The notes under the pieces are model-generated. The model had not been told where the DNA came from and made no database searches. It worked only from the letters and a program-made list of their open reading frames with translations. From NCBI GenBank assembly GCA_903918045.1, contig CAIXCY010000077.1:1-36682 (forward strand): DNA of 36,682 nucleotides, read 5' to 3'. The position numbers and the translations under genes were made by a program. This stretch comes from an uncultured Bacteroidia bacterium (GTDB lineage Bacteria > Bacteroidota > Bacteroidia > Bacteroidales > Prolixibacteraceae). Of this stretch, positions 8,478-18,500 are shown piece after piece (position 1 is the stretch's first letter; the number at the start of each line of letters is the position of its first letter).

Positions 8478-8838
8478 GATTACTTTTTTAAATGTTCTTT
8501 AATGAAAACGGGACTAAAGGTAGCGCGGATTTATCGCCGGTATAACACAGCGAACCACAACCAGAAGTAAGAGGGGCAGAAGGGAGAATATTCAATTGTA
8601 GAACATCAGGCACTCGAACAAGCGTCTGTAACTTTTAATCAGGGTCGGAATATATATTGGTATTTCCATAATTCCCAAAGCATTTTAGAAAAAACCTTCA
8701 AACGGTTAGCACAGAAAGAAGGAGGAACAAAATTACAAAATATTGAAAATAAATATTTAATATTTCAGTTGTTTAGAGCGAATAAAAACAAAAGTACCAG
8801 GCAGGTTTTTCCTGGGCTCCGGAGATTACTCATAAAAA
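8478..8838. other. Intergenic region between pepP and hypD
   Basis: This 361-nt spacer separates two minus-strand genes. It holds a promoter-like box for hypD (8515-8522). On the plus strand, one frame is open from 8571 to 8882 (103 codons) but has no ATG and runs into the end of pepP; it resembles nothing I know and is not called as a gene. No clear terminator for pepP is visible. Confidence 0.5.
8515..8522 (-). promoter_or_regulatory. Possible -7 box upstream of hypD
   Basis: Read on the minus strand the sequence is TACCTTTA, one base off TAnnTTTG, 37 nt before the hypD ATG. The preceding gene pepP has TACCTTTG in a comparable place. No -33 box was recognised. Confidence 0.3.
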
Positions 8839-10227
8839 TTATCCTTTTGCCCACTCAGCCTCAACCTCTGCAATGCTCTTAGGTTTTGGTTTTCCAAGTA
8901 GCTCATATCCCGATTCAGTTACCAGAAAATCTTCTTCATTGCGGAGTCCTCCAAACGCTTTATACGTTTCTACGCTTTCATAATTGATGTAGTCGCCGTT
9001 GTGGTTTGTTTTTTTCCACTGCTCGATCAGTTCGGGGATAAAATAGATCCCCGGTTCGATTGTGAAAACAAATCCGGGCTCAAGCTTCCTCGCCAATCTC
9101 AGTGACTTCAATCCGAACTGTGTACTTTTCGCCTCGCCTGAATAACCCACGTGTACCTCGCCAAGATCTTCCATGTCATGCACATCCAGCCCCATCATAT
9201 GACCCAGTCCGCAAGGGAAAAACAGCGCATGAGCACCATTTACCAGGGCATCTTCCACATTCCCTTTCATCAATCCAAGATCTTTCAGTCCACGAATGAT
9301 CACCCTCGCCGTTTCAAAATAGACCTCTTTAAAAGGGATGCCTGGTTTGAGCAACGAAATAGCTCGGTTATGGCTATCCAGGCAGATCGAATAGATATCT
9401 TTTTGGCGCGATGTGAAGGTACCATTCACCGGGACGGTGCTTGACAGGTCACCCGCGTACCCCATTTCAGTTTCTGCCCCGGCATCGAGCAGAAACAAAT
9501 CACCATCCTTTAAGACATTACCATGATAATGATTATGAAGTGTTTGTCCGTTTATGGTTGCGATTATGGGAAATGAAATCTGCCCGCCGGAAGCAATGGC
9601 GACCTGTTGTACGGCCCCAGTAATCTGTGCTTCAGTAACACCCGGTTTTGCCATCCGTATAGCGAGCGCATGCATATCGACACTAATGTCGCACGCCCGG
9701 CGGATTTCCAGGATTTCATCCGCCGATTTGTAATTACGTTGGTTAATGACCCCCATGATCAGCTTAAATGATGCCATCCCCTTCGCTTTATCGGGGGCTA
9801 TTTTGAGCCATTCGAAAAGCTTGATCCTGTTCTCTGCCCGGTAGGGTGGTAAGAAATGAACAACCCTCCCTTTGGTAGAAGCGTCTCCCAATAAAACTAT
9901 CAAATCAGAAATATCCCCTGTTTTGGTAACACCCACCTCAAGCGATTGATTGGCAATTGTAGGCTGAGGTCCCATCCATACAAAATCTTCAACAGTAAGA
10001 TCATTCCCGAAAAGTACATCTTCACCTGTTTCGCAATCGAGCATTCCGGCCAGGAATGGGTGGTTCAAACCAAAGAAATAAAGAAAAGTACTATCCTGCC
10101 TGAAATGGTATCCATTATCACCATAATTCATAGGACTTTCATCGTTGCCTAAGAGTAAGATCAATCCTTTACCAACTGATTTACGCAGCTTTTCGCGGCG
10201 CTCAAGGTAAATCATTTTTGAAAACAT
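8839..10227 (-). CDS. pepP: Xaa-Pro aminopeptidase (aminopeptidase P, M24B)
   Basis: Dinuclear metallopeptidase that removes the N-terminal residue when proline, or likely hydroxyproline, is second. The AMP_N domain spans about residues 1-140 and the pita-bread catalytic domain about 175-440. Metal ligands are visible: Asp248 and Asp260 in DAGAETEMGYAGD, His in CGLGHMMGLDVHD, Glu in TIEPGIYF and Glu in RNEEDFLV. I chose the ATG at 10227; an in-frame TTG lies just before it. There is no signal peptide, so it is cytoplasmic. It lies 361 nt upstream of hypD on the same strand. Its substrate class fits a role in freeing Pro/Hyp from imported peptides, but pepP is also a common housekeeping gene. 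Confidence 0.93.
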   Translation of the reverse strand: MFSKMIYLERREKLRKSVGKGLILLLGNDESPMNYGDNGYHFRQDSTFLYFFGLNHPFLAGMLDCETGEDVLFGNDLTVEDFVWMGPQPTIANQSLEVGVTKTGDISDLIVLLGDASTKGRVVHFLPPYRAENRIKLFEWLKIAPDKAKGMASFKLIMGVINQRNYKSADEILEIRRACDISVDMHALAIRMAKPGVTEAQITGAVQQVAIASGGQISFPIIATINGQTLHNHYHGNVLKDGDLFLLDAGAETEMGYAGDLSSTVPVNGTFTSRQKDIYSICLDSHNRAISLLKPGIPFKEVYFETARVIIRGLKDLGLMKGNVEDALVNGAHALFFPCGLGHMMGLDVHDMEDLGEVHVGYSGEAKSTQFGLKSLRLARKLEPGFVFTIEPGIYFIPELIEQWKKTNHNGDYINYESVETYKAFGGLRNEEDFLVTESGYELLGKPKPKSIAEVEAEWAKG

Positions 10228-10307
10228 CAATTTCGTTTTTTTAATGTTCAGGGAAGAATCTGCCCGAAAGGAATTTATAAATGGCGTTCCTTTACCGGTC
10301 GCAGAAT

Positions 10308-10315
10308 CAAAGGTA
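10308..10315 (-). promoter_or_regulatory. Likely -7 box of pepP
   Basis: Read on the minus strand the sequence is TACCTTTG, an exact TAnnTTTG match, about 80 nt before the pepP ATG. The inverted repeat 10328-10348 lies immediately upstream, where a regulator could act. No strong -33 box was seen. Confidence 0.4.
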
Positions 10316-10327
10316 GATTAAATTTAT

Positions 10328-10348
10328 ATAAACCGATCACTGGTTTAT
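10328..10348. repeat. 7-bp inverted repeat upstream of pepP promoter
   Basis: ATAAACC and GGTTTAT pair perfectly across the 7-nt spacer GATCACT. Position just upstream of the pepP -7 box suggests an operator; this is inference from location. Confidence 0.35.
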
Positions 10349-10742
10349 TTTTCACCAACTAAACACGTACAATTGACGAATTAATTACTCCATATTTGAC
10401 AAAGTTGGAGGCAGGAATGTTCCGGAAATTTATGGATCAGAGGTATACCCATTTTTTTAAGTGAGTAAGTTCAAATGGCAGAATTTAGATTCCGGAATGC
10501 CAATCACCGAACTATTTATGCTCCATCTGCTATTAATTTGCCCATTAATGCAAGAATATTAAACATCTGTGATTGTTTTTAGGGGTGAAAGTGATGTTAT
10601 TTGCGCGGGGGTTTGAAAATATACTACCTAGAGGAGAATTGACAGGCTTTGAATGACCAACTGTAAATTCAAACGATCAAAACCCATACAAATTGGATTT
10701 ATTAATTTATATCCATTTTAAATTATGAAAAAGTCAACAGGA

Positions 10743-10768
10743 CAATTGGAATAGGGCTGAGCCAATTG
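10743..10768. repeat. 7-bp perfect inverted repeat (CAATTGG / CCAATTG)
   Basis: The arms 10743-10749 and 10762-10768 are separated by 12 nt. Each arm contains the palindrome CAATTG. It is about 280 nt before the HTCS start and 515 nt from pepP. It could be a binding site or part of decayed sequence. Confidence 0.3.
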
Positions 10769-10990
10769 AAAATGAACTGTTACGACGGACAAATTAGGAT
10801 GATGAGAAGAATCTGGAAATTAGTGTAGTCTGTTTCCCTTATTATAAGCTGTGCAAATACAGGATTTGGGATGTGCTTAATTATAAAACTGTACTCCCTG
10901 ACAGCAAACTTATCGGGCAAAAGCAATATATTTCAGTATTTTTGCCAAGTCTGCCTAAGCTTCGTTGTCAAACCTAATTTATTGACTATT

Positions 10991-11006
10991 ATTATTTTAA
11001 AATAAT
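10991..11006. promoter_or_regulatory. Perfect 16-bp palindrome upstream of the HTCS gene
   Basis: ATTATTTTAAAATAAT ends 40 nt before the chosen HTCS start. It is pure A+T, so chance is a real possibility. Its place near the start makes an autoregulatory site possible. Confidence 0.25.
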
Positions 11007-11046
11007 TCAGATAAGCTTATACCATTTGAATAATTTGGGTAAAAGG

Positions 11047-14000
11047 ATGAAAAAACAACAAGATATTAAATTATCAGCTATTATAAAGCTGGTTGGATAT
11101 TGCCTTTTGATTCTTTTTATCTGGAGTTATGTTACTTCACTAAAGTTATTGGCTCAGGATGAGGCCCCTGCTTTTTATCATTATACCAATGAAACAGGTT
11201 TACCTTCATCCTATGTAAAGGGGATTGCCCAGGATCGTTATGGATTTATCTGGTTGGCTACCCGGGTTTCTGTCTGCCGGTTCGATGGGAGTCACTACAA
11301 GGAGTTTCCCGCATTTGACGAAAAGGGGGGGGCGGCGGAACTGCTTTGTAACCGGATCTTTACCTGTCCCGACTCAATGTTAATCTGCAGAACCAAGGAG
11401 GAGAAATATTTTTATTTTGATTTTAATCAGGAGTGTTTTAAATCCTACACACTACTCAACAATATCGGTCCCACCCAGAATATTGAGCCAACAAATGGGG
11501 GATACTGGATTTGTAAGGATAACATTATTTATTTTTTGGATTCAAAAACTGCATTGTTAACTGACATTCGAAAAATGAATCTTTTTAACAAAATCCCGGG
11601 CGATGAATCTTTTCAAATGTTATTTGTCAGGGGCGATCAGTTGATTGCCATAACCGGAAGCCATCAGATTTATTGCCTCGATTTGAAGAATGGCACGCTT
11701 AAATGTCATAAGATCCCCTCAGTATTGGGAAATCAGCCGTTAACTGCACTATATATCGATCATTTGAATTATTTGTGGCTGGATCAGGAGCTTAATGGGT
11801 TATGTCGCATGGATTTGGCTTCGGGGCAGTTTATCCATTTTTCTAAGGACCACTTTGGAAGTACCTTCATCCCTCATAATATGGTCCATTGTTTTTGTGA
11901 GGATAAACAAAACCGATTATGGATTGGAACTGAAGCGGGCTTATTTTTATGGTCAAATGATACCGGAACGTTTTCTTTCCATAAATTCGAACGTAAAAAC
12001 CCCAAAGGGTTAAATGCCGATCCGATCTACAGCTCTCTATGTGATAAAAACGGGAACATTTGGATGGGGACCTATTTTGGGGGGATCAATTTCTGGAGTT
12101 CACAAAAGAGTTTTTTTAAAACCTGGGATTTGGGTACCAATAACTGGCAACTGGGTGGAAATTTAGTGAGTTGTCTTAAAGAAGACAATGAAGGGAATTT
12201 ATGGATTGCCTTTGAAGACATGGGGCTGAACAAACTCAATATCAAAACGGGTGATGTGACCCGATATACCCATAAGGAGGATATGACAGGCCTTTCATAC
12301 AATAATCTTCACGATTTGTTGTTCGTTTCCGACAATGAACTTTGGATCGCGTCTTACACTGGTGGCATCAATATCCTGAATCCCAAAACCGGCAAATTCA
12401 GTTTTATCAACCAGAAAAACAACTCAGAACTTCCCTCTGACAATATCTATGCCTTTTCCCGCTCGGGCAATTCCATCTTTATATCAACCTCTCTGGGAAT
12501 TGCCATTTTCGATATTAATACCCGGAAGTTGTCGAAATTCAAACCCAATCAGATCGGGGATATTCAGTTTGAATCAATTTGCAATTCGGGCAATAAAACC
12601 TGGTTCTCATCCCATAAAAATATTTATTCTTATGATGCGTTTACCGATTCATTAATCCGCTTTGACAAGATACCCCAGATGACCCAGATCAACTTTGTGA
12701 AAACAGACTCCAAAGGGAGGATCTGGATTGGTGACTGTTATAACGGACTATGCTATTTGAATCAAAAGAGCAATGAAATTGTCCCTTTCAACAAGGGTAA
12801 TAATTTTCCTGCATCGTGGATTTTTAGTCTGGAAGAGGATAAAAACGGGTTGATTTGGGTAAGTACCGAAAACGGGTTGATCAAAATTGACCCTGAATTA
12901 AATGAATTCATGTTGTTTGATGGCAACTCCGGGACCTCTTTTGGGCAGTTTAATTTCAGGGCCTCCTATGTTGACAGGCGCGGGAATCTCTATTTTGGGG
13001 CAAATAATGGGATGGTTTCATTTAATGAGAATGATAATCCGAATGTTTCGACGGATAAACCAATCATCTTTACGGGTATGCAGTTGTTTAACAAGCCCGT
13101 ACAGCCAGGCAAGAATACTCCGCTGAATAAATCGATAAATGATGTAGATAAGGTTATTCTGGATTACGATCAAAACGTTTTCACACTTGAATTTACCTCT
13201 TTTAATTTCTCAACCCATGGTTATGGCAATTATGCCTACTATTTGGAAAACTTTGAGAAAAACTGGAATTTCGTCGGCAACCGAACCTTTGCCACCTATA
13301 CCAATATGAGTCCCGGAACCTATTTCTTTCATGTGAAGGGTTCATCAAACAACCTGATGAGTAATTCAGAGGAGAGGGTGTTGAAAATTGTAGTAAGGCC
13401 TCCATTTTATCTTTCGGTTTGGGCCTTTCTGATCTATTTTATAGTTGTCTGTTTAATCGCCATTATTTTGTATATGATTGGAAAACGGCTCGAGAAGTCG
13501 AAGGCCCTGGTTACTTTTGAGCGGCTTGAAAAAGAGCATGCGGAGGAGATAAATCAGGTAAAGCTCGATTTTTTTACCAATATTTCGCATGAACTGAGAA
13601 CACCTCTTACCTTAATTCTGGGCCCTTTGAGCAAAATGATGGAAGAGGAAAAGCTAAGCCCTTTTTTCAGAAAGCGGTTGATGGGAATAGAGAACAACGC
13701 CAGGCGACTCTTTAACCTGATTAATCAGTTGCTCGAATTCCGAAAAATCGAAAGTGGGAAAGAGTGCCTTCAAGTTTCGCAATACGATATCCGGCTTTTG
13801 GCAGAGGAGATCAGAGCATCATTTGAGTCAATTTCCGAGTCCCGGGATGTCAACTTCAGGCTCAATTTTCCGCCCGGAGAAACTCTTGTTTGGTTCGATA
13901 CAAACCGAATTGAAAAGATAATATTCAACCTGCTTTCGAATGCATTTAAGTTTACGGATGATGGCGGATCTGTTGAACTTACCCTTGCCGTTGTCAGACG

Positions 14001-15132
14001 AGACCTCCGGCTGATCAAAAAGAATCAGGATCTGCAGATAACCGTTTCGGATACCGGCATCGGGATTAAGCCCCAAATGGTCGACAAAGTCTTTGACCGG
14101 TTTTTTCAGATCGAAGATGGTAAAATGAAACACACCGGATCAGGGATTGGACTTGCCTATGTTAAGAGTCTGGTGCAATTGCATCGTGGACAAATTACGG
14201 TAGAAAGCGAATTGGGAAAAGGGACCAAATTCACGGTTCTCATTCCCGCATCAAAAACCGATTTTACAGCTTTAGAGATTGCTAAAAATGCACAACAACT
14301 GATTGAACACGAACAGTTAACTCTACCTGATAATGATTATGATCCGGCGGTGAAAATGTCTGATGCCAATGGGATTGGTCATGACCCGATCGTACTCATT
14401 GTTGAAGACAATCTGGAACTACTCGATTTTATGCATGAAACATTGGAACATAAATATCAGATTTATACTGCTAAAAATGGAAATGAGGCGCTTGAAAAAC
14501 TCAAATACTTCTCTCCGGAGCTAATAATCACTGATGTAATGATGCCGGGTATCGACGGGTTCGAGCTGACACGAATCATTAAATCGGAGCTCAAGACCTC
14601 CCATATTCCGGTAATTCTGCTCACCGCCAAAAGTGGATTGGATAATAAGCTCTTAGGGTTAAAAACGGGAGCCGATTATTTCATTGAAAAACCGTTTTAC
14701 CCCAATATCCTTGAGCAGAATATCGAAAACATCCTGAAAACGCGCCGAAGGCTTATTGAACGGTATAAAAATGATGCTTTTATCGCCATCAGTGATATCG
14801 CATTTTCAGAATCGGATAAAGTATTTATTGAAAAACTCACTACCGCTGTAAAGTCAAACATCAGCGATCCCATGATGGACGTTACCTTTCTTCTGAGAGC
14901 GATGAATATAAGTCGTTCGTTGCTCCATTTAAAGCTCCGGGGACTGGTCGATTGTTCCGCAACAGAGTTTATTCGCTCCATCCGGTTAAAGGAGGCCGTG
15001 AAGCTGATTTCATCCGGTACCTGTAATATTTCAGAAGCTGCATACGAAACGGGTTTCTCAAGTCCTGCTTACTTTACCCGCCGGTTTAAGGAACACTACG
15101 GCAAATCACCACGCGAGTATTTCAATTCATAA
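11047..15132 (+). CDS. Hybrid two-component system (HTCS) sensor/regulator of the PUL
   Basis: One-protein sensor and transcription activator typical of Bacteroidota glycan loci; the periplasmic half binds a released oligosaccharide. I start at ATG 11047 (MKKQQDIKL, preceded by AAAAGG), giving 1361 residues, rather than the upstream TTG. The order is an N-terminal membrane segment (about 10-35), two seven-bladed Reg_prop-type propellers with repeated xGLIWVST/NLWIA motifs (about 45-690), a Y_Y_Y domain (about 700-785), a transmembrane helix (788-812), HisKA with His848 in NISHELRTP, HATPase with NLLSNAFKF, DTGIGI and GSGIGLAYV, a receiver with Asp1163 in ITDVMMPGIDG, and a C-terminal AraC-type HTH (about 1265-1361). 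All key residues are present. It lies 393 nt upstream of susC on the same strand and presumably controls it. Confidence 0.96.
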   Translation: MKKQQDIKLSAIIKLVGYCLLILFIWSYVTSLKLLAQDEAPAFYHYTNETGLPSSYVKGIAQDRYGFIWLATRVSVCRFDGSHYKEFPAFDEKGGAAELLCNRIFTCPDSMLICRTKEEKYFYFDFNQECFKSYTLLNNIGPTQNIEPTNGGYWICKDNIIYFLDSKTALLTDIRKMNLFNKIPGDESFQMLFVRGDQLIAITGSHQIYCLDLKNGTLKCHKIPSVLGNQPLTALYIDHLNYLWLDQELNGLCRMDLASGQFIHFSKDHFGSTFIPHNMVHCFCEDKQNRLWIGTEAGLFLWSNDTGTFSFHKFERKNPKGLNADPIYSSLCDKNGNIWMGTYFGGINFWSSQKSFFKTWDLGTNNWQLGGNLVSCLKEDNEGNLWIAFEDMGLNKLNIKTGDVTRYTHKEDMTGLSYNNLHDLLFVSDNELWIASYTGGINILNPKTGKFSFINQKNNSELPSDNIYAFSRSGNSIFISTSLGIAIFDINTRKLSKFKPNQIGDIQFESICNSGNKTWFSSHKNIYSYDAFTDSLIRFDKIPQMTQINFVKTDSKGRIWIGDCYNGLCYLNQKSNEIVPFNKGNNFPASWIFSLEEDKNGLIWVSTENGLIKIDPELNEFMLFDGNSGTSFGQFNFRASYVDRRGNLYFGANNGMVSFNENDNPNVSTDKPIIFTGMQLFNKPVQPGKNTPLNKSINDVDKVILDYDQNVFTLEFTSFNFSTHGYGNYAYYLENFEKNWNFVGNRTFATYTNMSPGTYFFHVKGSSNNLMSNSEERVLKIVVRPPFYLSVWAFLIYFIVVCLIAIILYMIGKRLEKSKALVTFERLEKEHAEEINQVKLDFFTNISHELRTPLTLILGPLSKMMEEEKLSPFFRKRLMGIENNARRLFNLINQLLEFRKIESGKECLQVSQYDIRLLAEEIRASFESISESRDVNFRLNFPPGETLVWFDTNRIEKIIFNLLSNAFKFTDDGGSVELTLAVVRRDLRLIKKNQDLQITVSDTGIGIKPQMVDKVFDRFFQIEDGKMKHTGSGIGLAYVKSLVQLHRGQITVESELGKGTKFTVLIPASKTDFTALEIAKNAQQLIEHEQLTLPDNDYDPAVKMSDANGIGHDPIVLIVEDNLELLDFMHETLEHKYQIYTAKNGNEALEKLKYFSPELIITDVMMPGIDGFELTRIIKSELKTSHIPVILLTAKSGLDNKLLGLKTGADYFIEKPFYPNILEQNIENILKTRRRLIERYKNDAFIAISDIAFSESDKVFIEKLTTAVKSNISDPMMDVTFLLRAMNISRSLLHLKLRGLVDCSATEFIRSIRLKEAVKLISSGTCNISEAAYETGFSSPAYFTRRFKEHYGKSPREYFNS

Positions 15133-15525
15133 CGTACTTATCCCTCCCGCTTTCAACACCCTGGTGGATCAGTTAACCCCGATCCCTATTTCTGCCTGTA
15201 CAAAAATTTTCACAAACTTGATGTCCTAACATAGTGACATTTCTATTCGAAATTATTTAAGTAATTGATATACAGCGATAATAATTATTGTAGTTTATAC
15301 ATTTATGCAAGTTTTTTAGACATACTGACTAATCCCTGGCAGTCGATTTTAATGTTATTTACTCCACTTAATAAATTCATTCTCAAACGACATTCGAAGT
15401 ACTAACTAAAAATTATTATTATGAAAAGAGACTAAACCAGGCTTAGTTAATTTGATTTGAATCTGCATTATTATGATAATTCAGATTGAATATATTAATG
15501 AATTCTTACTAAACTTTAATTAATT
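15133..15525. other. Leader/promoter region of the susC operon
   Basis: This 393-nt, A+T-rich spacer separates the HTCS gene and susC. It carries a small inverted repeat ACTAA / TTAGT (15431-15447) and a long stem-loop (15460-15487). The best -7 box is TTAATTTG at 15447-15454, one base off TAnnTTTG and without a recognisable -33. A 4-codon frame begins at ATG 15421. No terminator with a T-tract follows the HTCS gene. Confidence 0.5.
15460..15487 (+). promoter_or_regulatory. Stem-loop in the susC 5' leader
   Basis: The 12-nt arms AATCTGcATTAT and ATAATtCAGATT pair with a single mismatch around the tetraloop TATG, ending 38 nt before the susC ATG. There is no following T-run. It may be an mRNA structure that controls susC translation or stability, or a dyad bound by the HTCS regulator. 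Confidence 0.5.
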
Positions 15526-18500
15526 ATGAATGAAATCAACAAAAAGTTAATTCTCAAAAAGATGAGACAACAAAAGTTTTACTTGAAGCAAATATCCTTG
15601 TGTTTGATGTTGACTTTCATTTTTGGACTTCTGCAAGTGCAGGCTCAAAATTCGAAAGTTACAGGAAAAGTAGTGGATGAAAACGGTAAGGGAATGCCTG
15701 GTGCAACAGTGGTGGTTGAAGGCAGTTCTGTTGGTACTGCCACTGACAACGATGGACTTTTTAGCCTGGTTGTGAATTCAGACGCCGTACTTTTGATCAA
15801 GTATATAAGTTATACCGCACAAAAAGTGAAAGTTGCCGGGAAAAGAGTAATAAATGTTCAGATGGTTCCCAGTGTTGACCTTCTTCAGGAAACCGTAGTT
15901 ATTGGGTATCAGACGGTATCGAAGCGTAACGTTTCTGCGTCAGTAGCAAGTATTTCGGGTAAAGATCTGGCAAACATACCCGCTGCCAGTCTTGATGTAA
16001 TGCTTCAGGGACGTTTGAGTGGTGTAAATATTCAGAATATAAGTGGAGAGCCAGGATCAAGACAAAGTTTTACTGTCCGTGGTAATACCGCAATTTCAAG
16101 AGGGGATGAATTTTATTCCACCAGCGACCCGCTATATGTAATTGACGGGGTTGTTAGTGATTATAAAACAGCAACTAATTTTTCAACGAGTAATACCAGT
16201 TTTATTGCCGGTCTGAGCCCTTCGGACATTGCATCAATTGACGTACTGAAAGATGCTTCGGCTGCAGCAATATATGGTTCAAGGGCAGCCAATGGCGTCG
16301 TAATTATTACAACAAAAAGAGGGCAGTCAGGGAAAACTCAGGTATCATATAATTCATATTACGGTTTCACTCAAAGTCCCTCATTACCGGCAATATTTAC
16401 AGGTGCTGCAGAACGGAGAGGTAGAATGAACCAAATTTATTCGGCGGGAAACTATTTTCAGGTTCGTAACAACCCGCTTTTACTAACAGACAGTTTAAAC
16501 CCTGCCTTCAATAACAATACGAATTGGATGGGAATGTTTTACCGGAATGGAATTGTGCAAAATCACGATGTATCGATGACCGGAGGGACAGATAAAAGTA
16601 ATTACCGTGTTAGTGCAGGTTACTATGATGAGAAAGGGACCGTGGTAGGAAATGGTTTTAAGCGTTATACGATTAATTCAAGGTTATTTAACACAATTGG
16701 TTCCTGGATGGAGGTGAATACAAATTTCTATTATTCCAATGTAAAAACGAACCCTGTTACAGGAGGAGGCAGTAGAAATATTACGACGTTGAATCCCAGT
16801 AATATCCCATCGTCGCTGCTCTATCTTTCAGATGCAGATAAAGCTACCTATATGGGCTTGAATACCTCAATGCGTGATGATAATAACCAAAACTCGCTCA
16901 CATTGTCGAATAATATTTTGATTAAATTCAATAAAAAATTCAATTTTCGGTCTAATATAAGTTATAATTTGAATAATTCAAGGAGGGATCAGTTTGTACC
17001 TTCAACAACGAATACTTCTCAAATAGCCAACGCAAGTAGTAATTCTGTAAATTACAATAAAATTACCGCGGAGAATTTGTTCAATTATAGTGATACCTAC
17101 GGTAAGAATCATAAATTACTTGTAATGCTTGGGCAGTCAGTTGAAACTGAAAACGGATCGAATACTTATCTGGGCGGGAATTATATCCCTACCGACCAAA
17201 TAACTACTGTAAATGGAGTGACGGCGACAAATATGAGTGGTAATTCCTCAAGAAGCGCAGCTGCCATGCTTTCCTATTTTACACAAGTTACCTACATGTT
17301 TAAAGATCGTTACAACCTTTCTCTGTCAGAACGAATGGATGGTTCTTCACGTTTTGGACCCGAAAGACGTTGGGGATCATTCCCATCTGCCTCTGTGAAC
17401 TGGATTATCAGTGATGAGCCATTTGCCATGAGAATGAAAAATGTTGTGGATCTAATGAAATTAAGAGCATCCTACGGTGTAAACGGAAGCCAACCAAGTG
17501 ATTTTTATGGTTATTATAATAAGTATGCCGTTAAAGGTTCGTTCCCGGGTTCAAGTGGAGTAACTAATTCTTATAATGGAGTTACAGCGATTGGTCCCGA
17601 CTGGAATGGAATAGCACAGGACAAGCTGACCTGGGAAGAATCACGTCAATGGAATTTTGGAATGGATGTTGAGCTTATGAAAAATCGTTTTAACATGAGT
17701 TTTGATATTTATAACCGCGAAACGCATGGAATTCGATTTGATTTTCCAATGCCTTTAACTTCAGGATATGGTACCTATTATACCAATGCAGCATCAATAC
17801 GTAATGCAGGAGCTGAATTCAGCATTTTTGCCCGTCTGCTAAAACCTGAAAGTAAATTCCGTTGGAACATTAATTTCAACGTATCGCATAATAAAAATAC
17901 GATTATAGAACTTCCCAATGGCAATCAGCCCATACAGGTTGGTGACTGGGTTCTTGTTACAGGACAGCCATTGAATCAATACTATATGTATAATTATCAG
18001 GGTGTCTATCACACTGCCAGCGAGATACCGACTAATCCACTTACCGGTAATCCTTATGGTAATTTATGGGGCAATGCATTTCACGTCGGGGATTCCAAAT
18101 ACGAAGATATTGTTGGTGATTATTCATTTGACCCTTGGAGTTCGAAGGATCGTAAATCAATGGGGGATCCGAATCCAAAATTCACAGGGGGTTTTGTGAA
18201 TGATTTTTTCTATAAAAACTGGACTTTGTCTGTTCAGTGCAGTTATGTACTTGGACGAGATATTTACAATGCAAGTCTTGCTTCATCTCTTTCGAATGAT
18301 CCATCCGGAGCTGATGAAGATGGAAATGGATTCAGTAGTAATTATACAACTTCCGGAACTTTCCTTTCGCAATATACGAGTGGACATTTCTATGGACCCG
18401 AAGATTTTATAGCACGTCGTGCACTATTGTCTACCGGAAATGTGAATATCTGGAGTAAAAATAATCCGAATAATGCGACTACGACTTTTCCTAATAATAG

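Larger units (their letters stand above)
10228..11046. other. Divergent intergenic region between pepP and the HTCS gene
   Basis: This 819-nt spacer holds the pepP promoter candidate, a 7-bp inverted repeat (10328-10348), a second inverted repeat (10743-10768) and a palindrome near the regulator start (10991-11006). A 9-codon frame starts at ATG 10724 and stops at once. One plus-strand frame is open from 10798 to 10977 (59 codons, no start codon); its predicted sequence looks protein-like (VVCFPYYKLCKYRIWDVLNY) and may be a remnant of a decayed gene. No insertion sequence ends were found. Confidence 0.5.

Noticed and set aside
8571-8882. Plus-strand open frame of 103 codons between hypD and pepP
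   Set aside because: It has no ATG, overlaps the end of pepP in antisense and resembles no protein I know; the A+T-rich spacer can give such a frame by chance.
11026-11046. TTG start for the HTCS gene
   Set aside because: The ATG at 11047 follows a purine-rich AAAAGG and leaves a normal N-terminal membrane segment.
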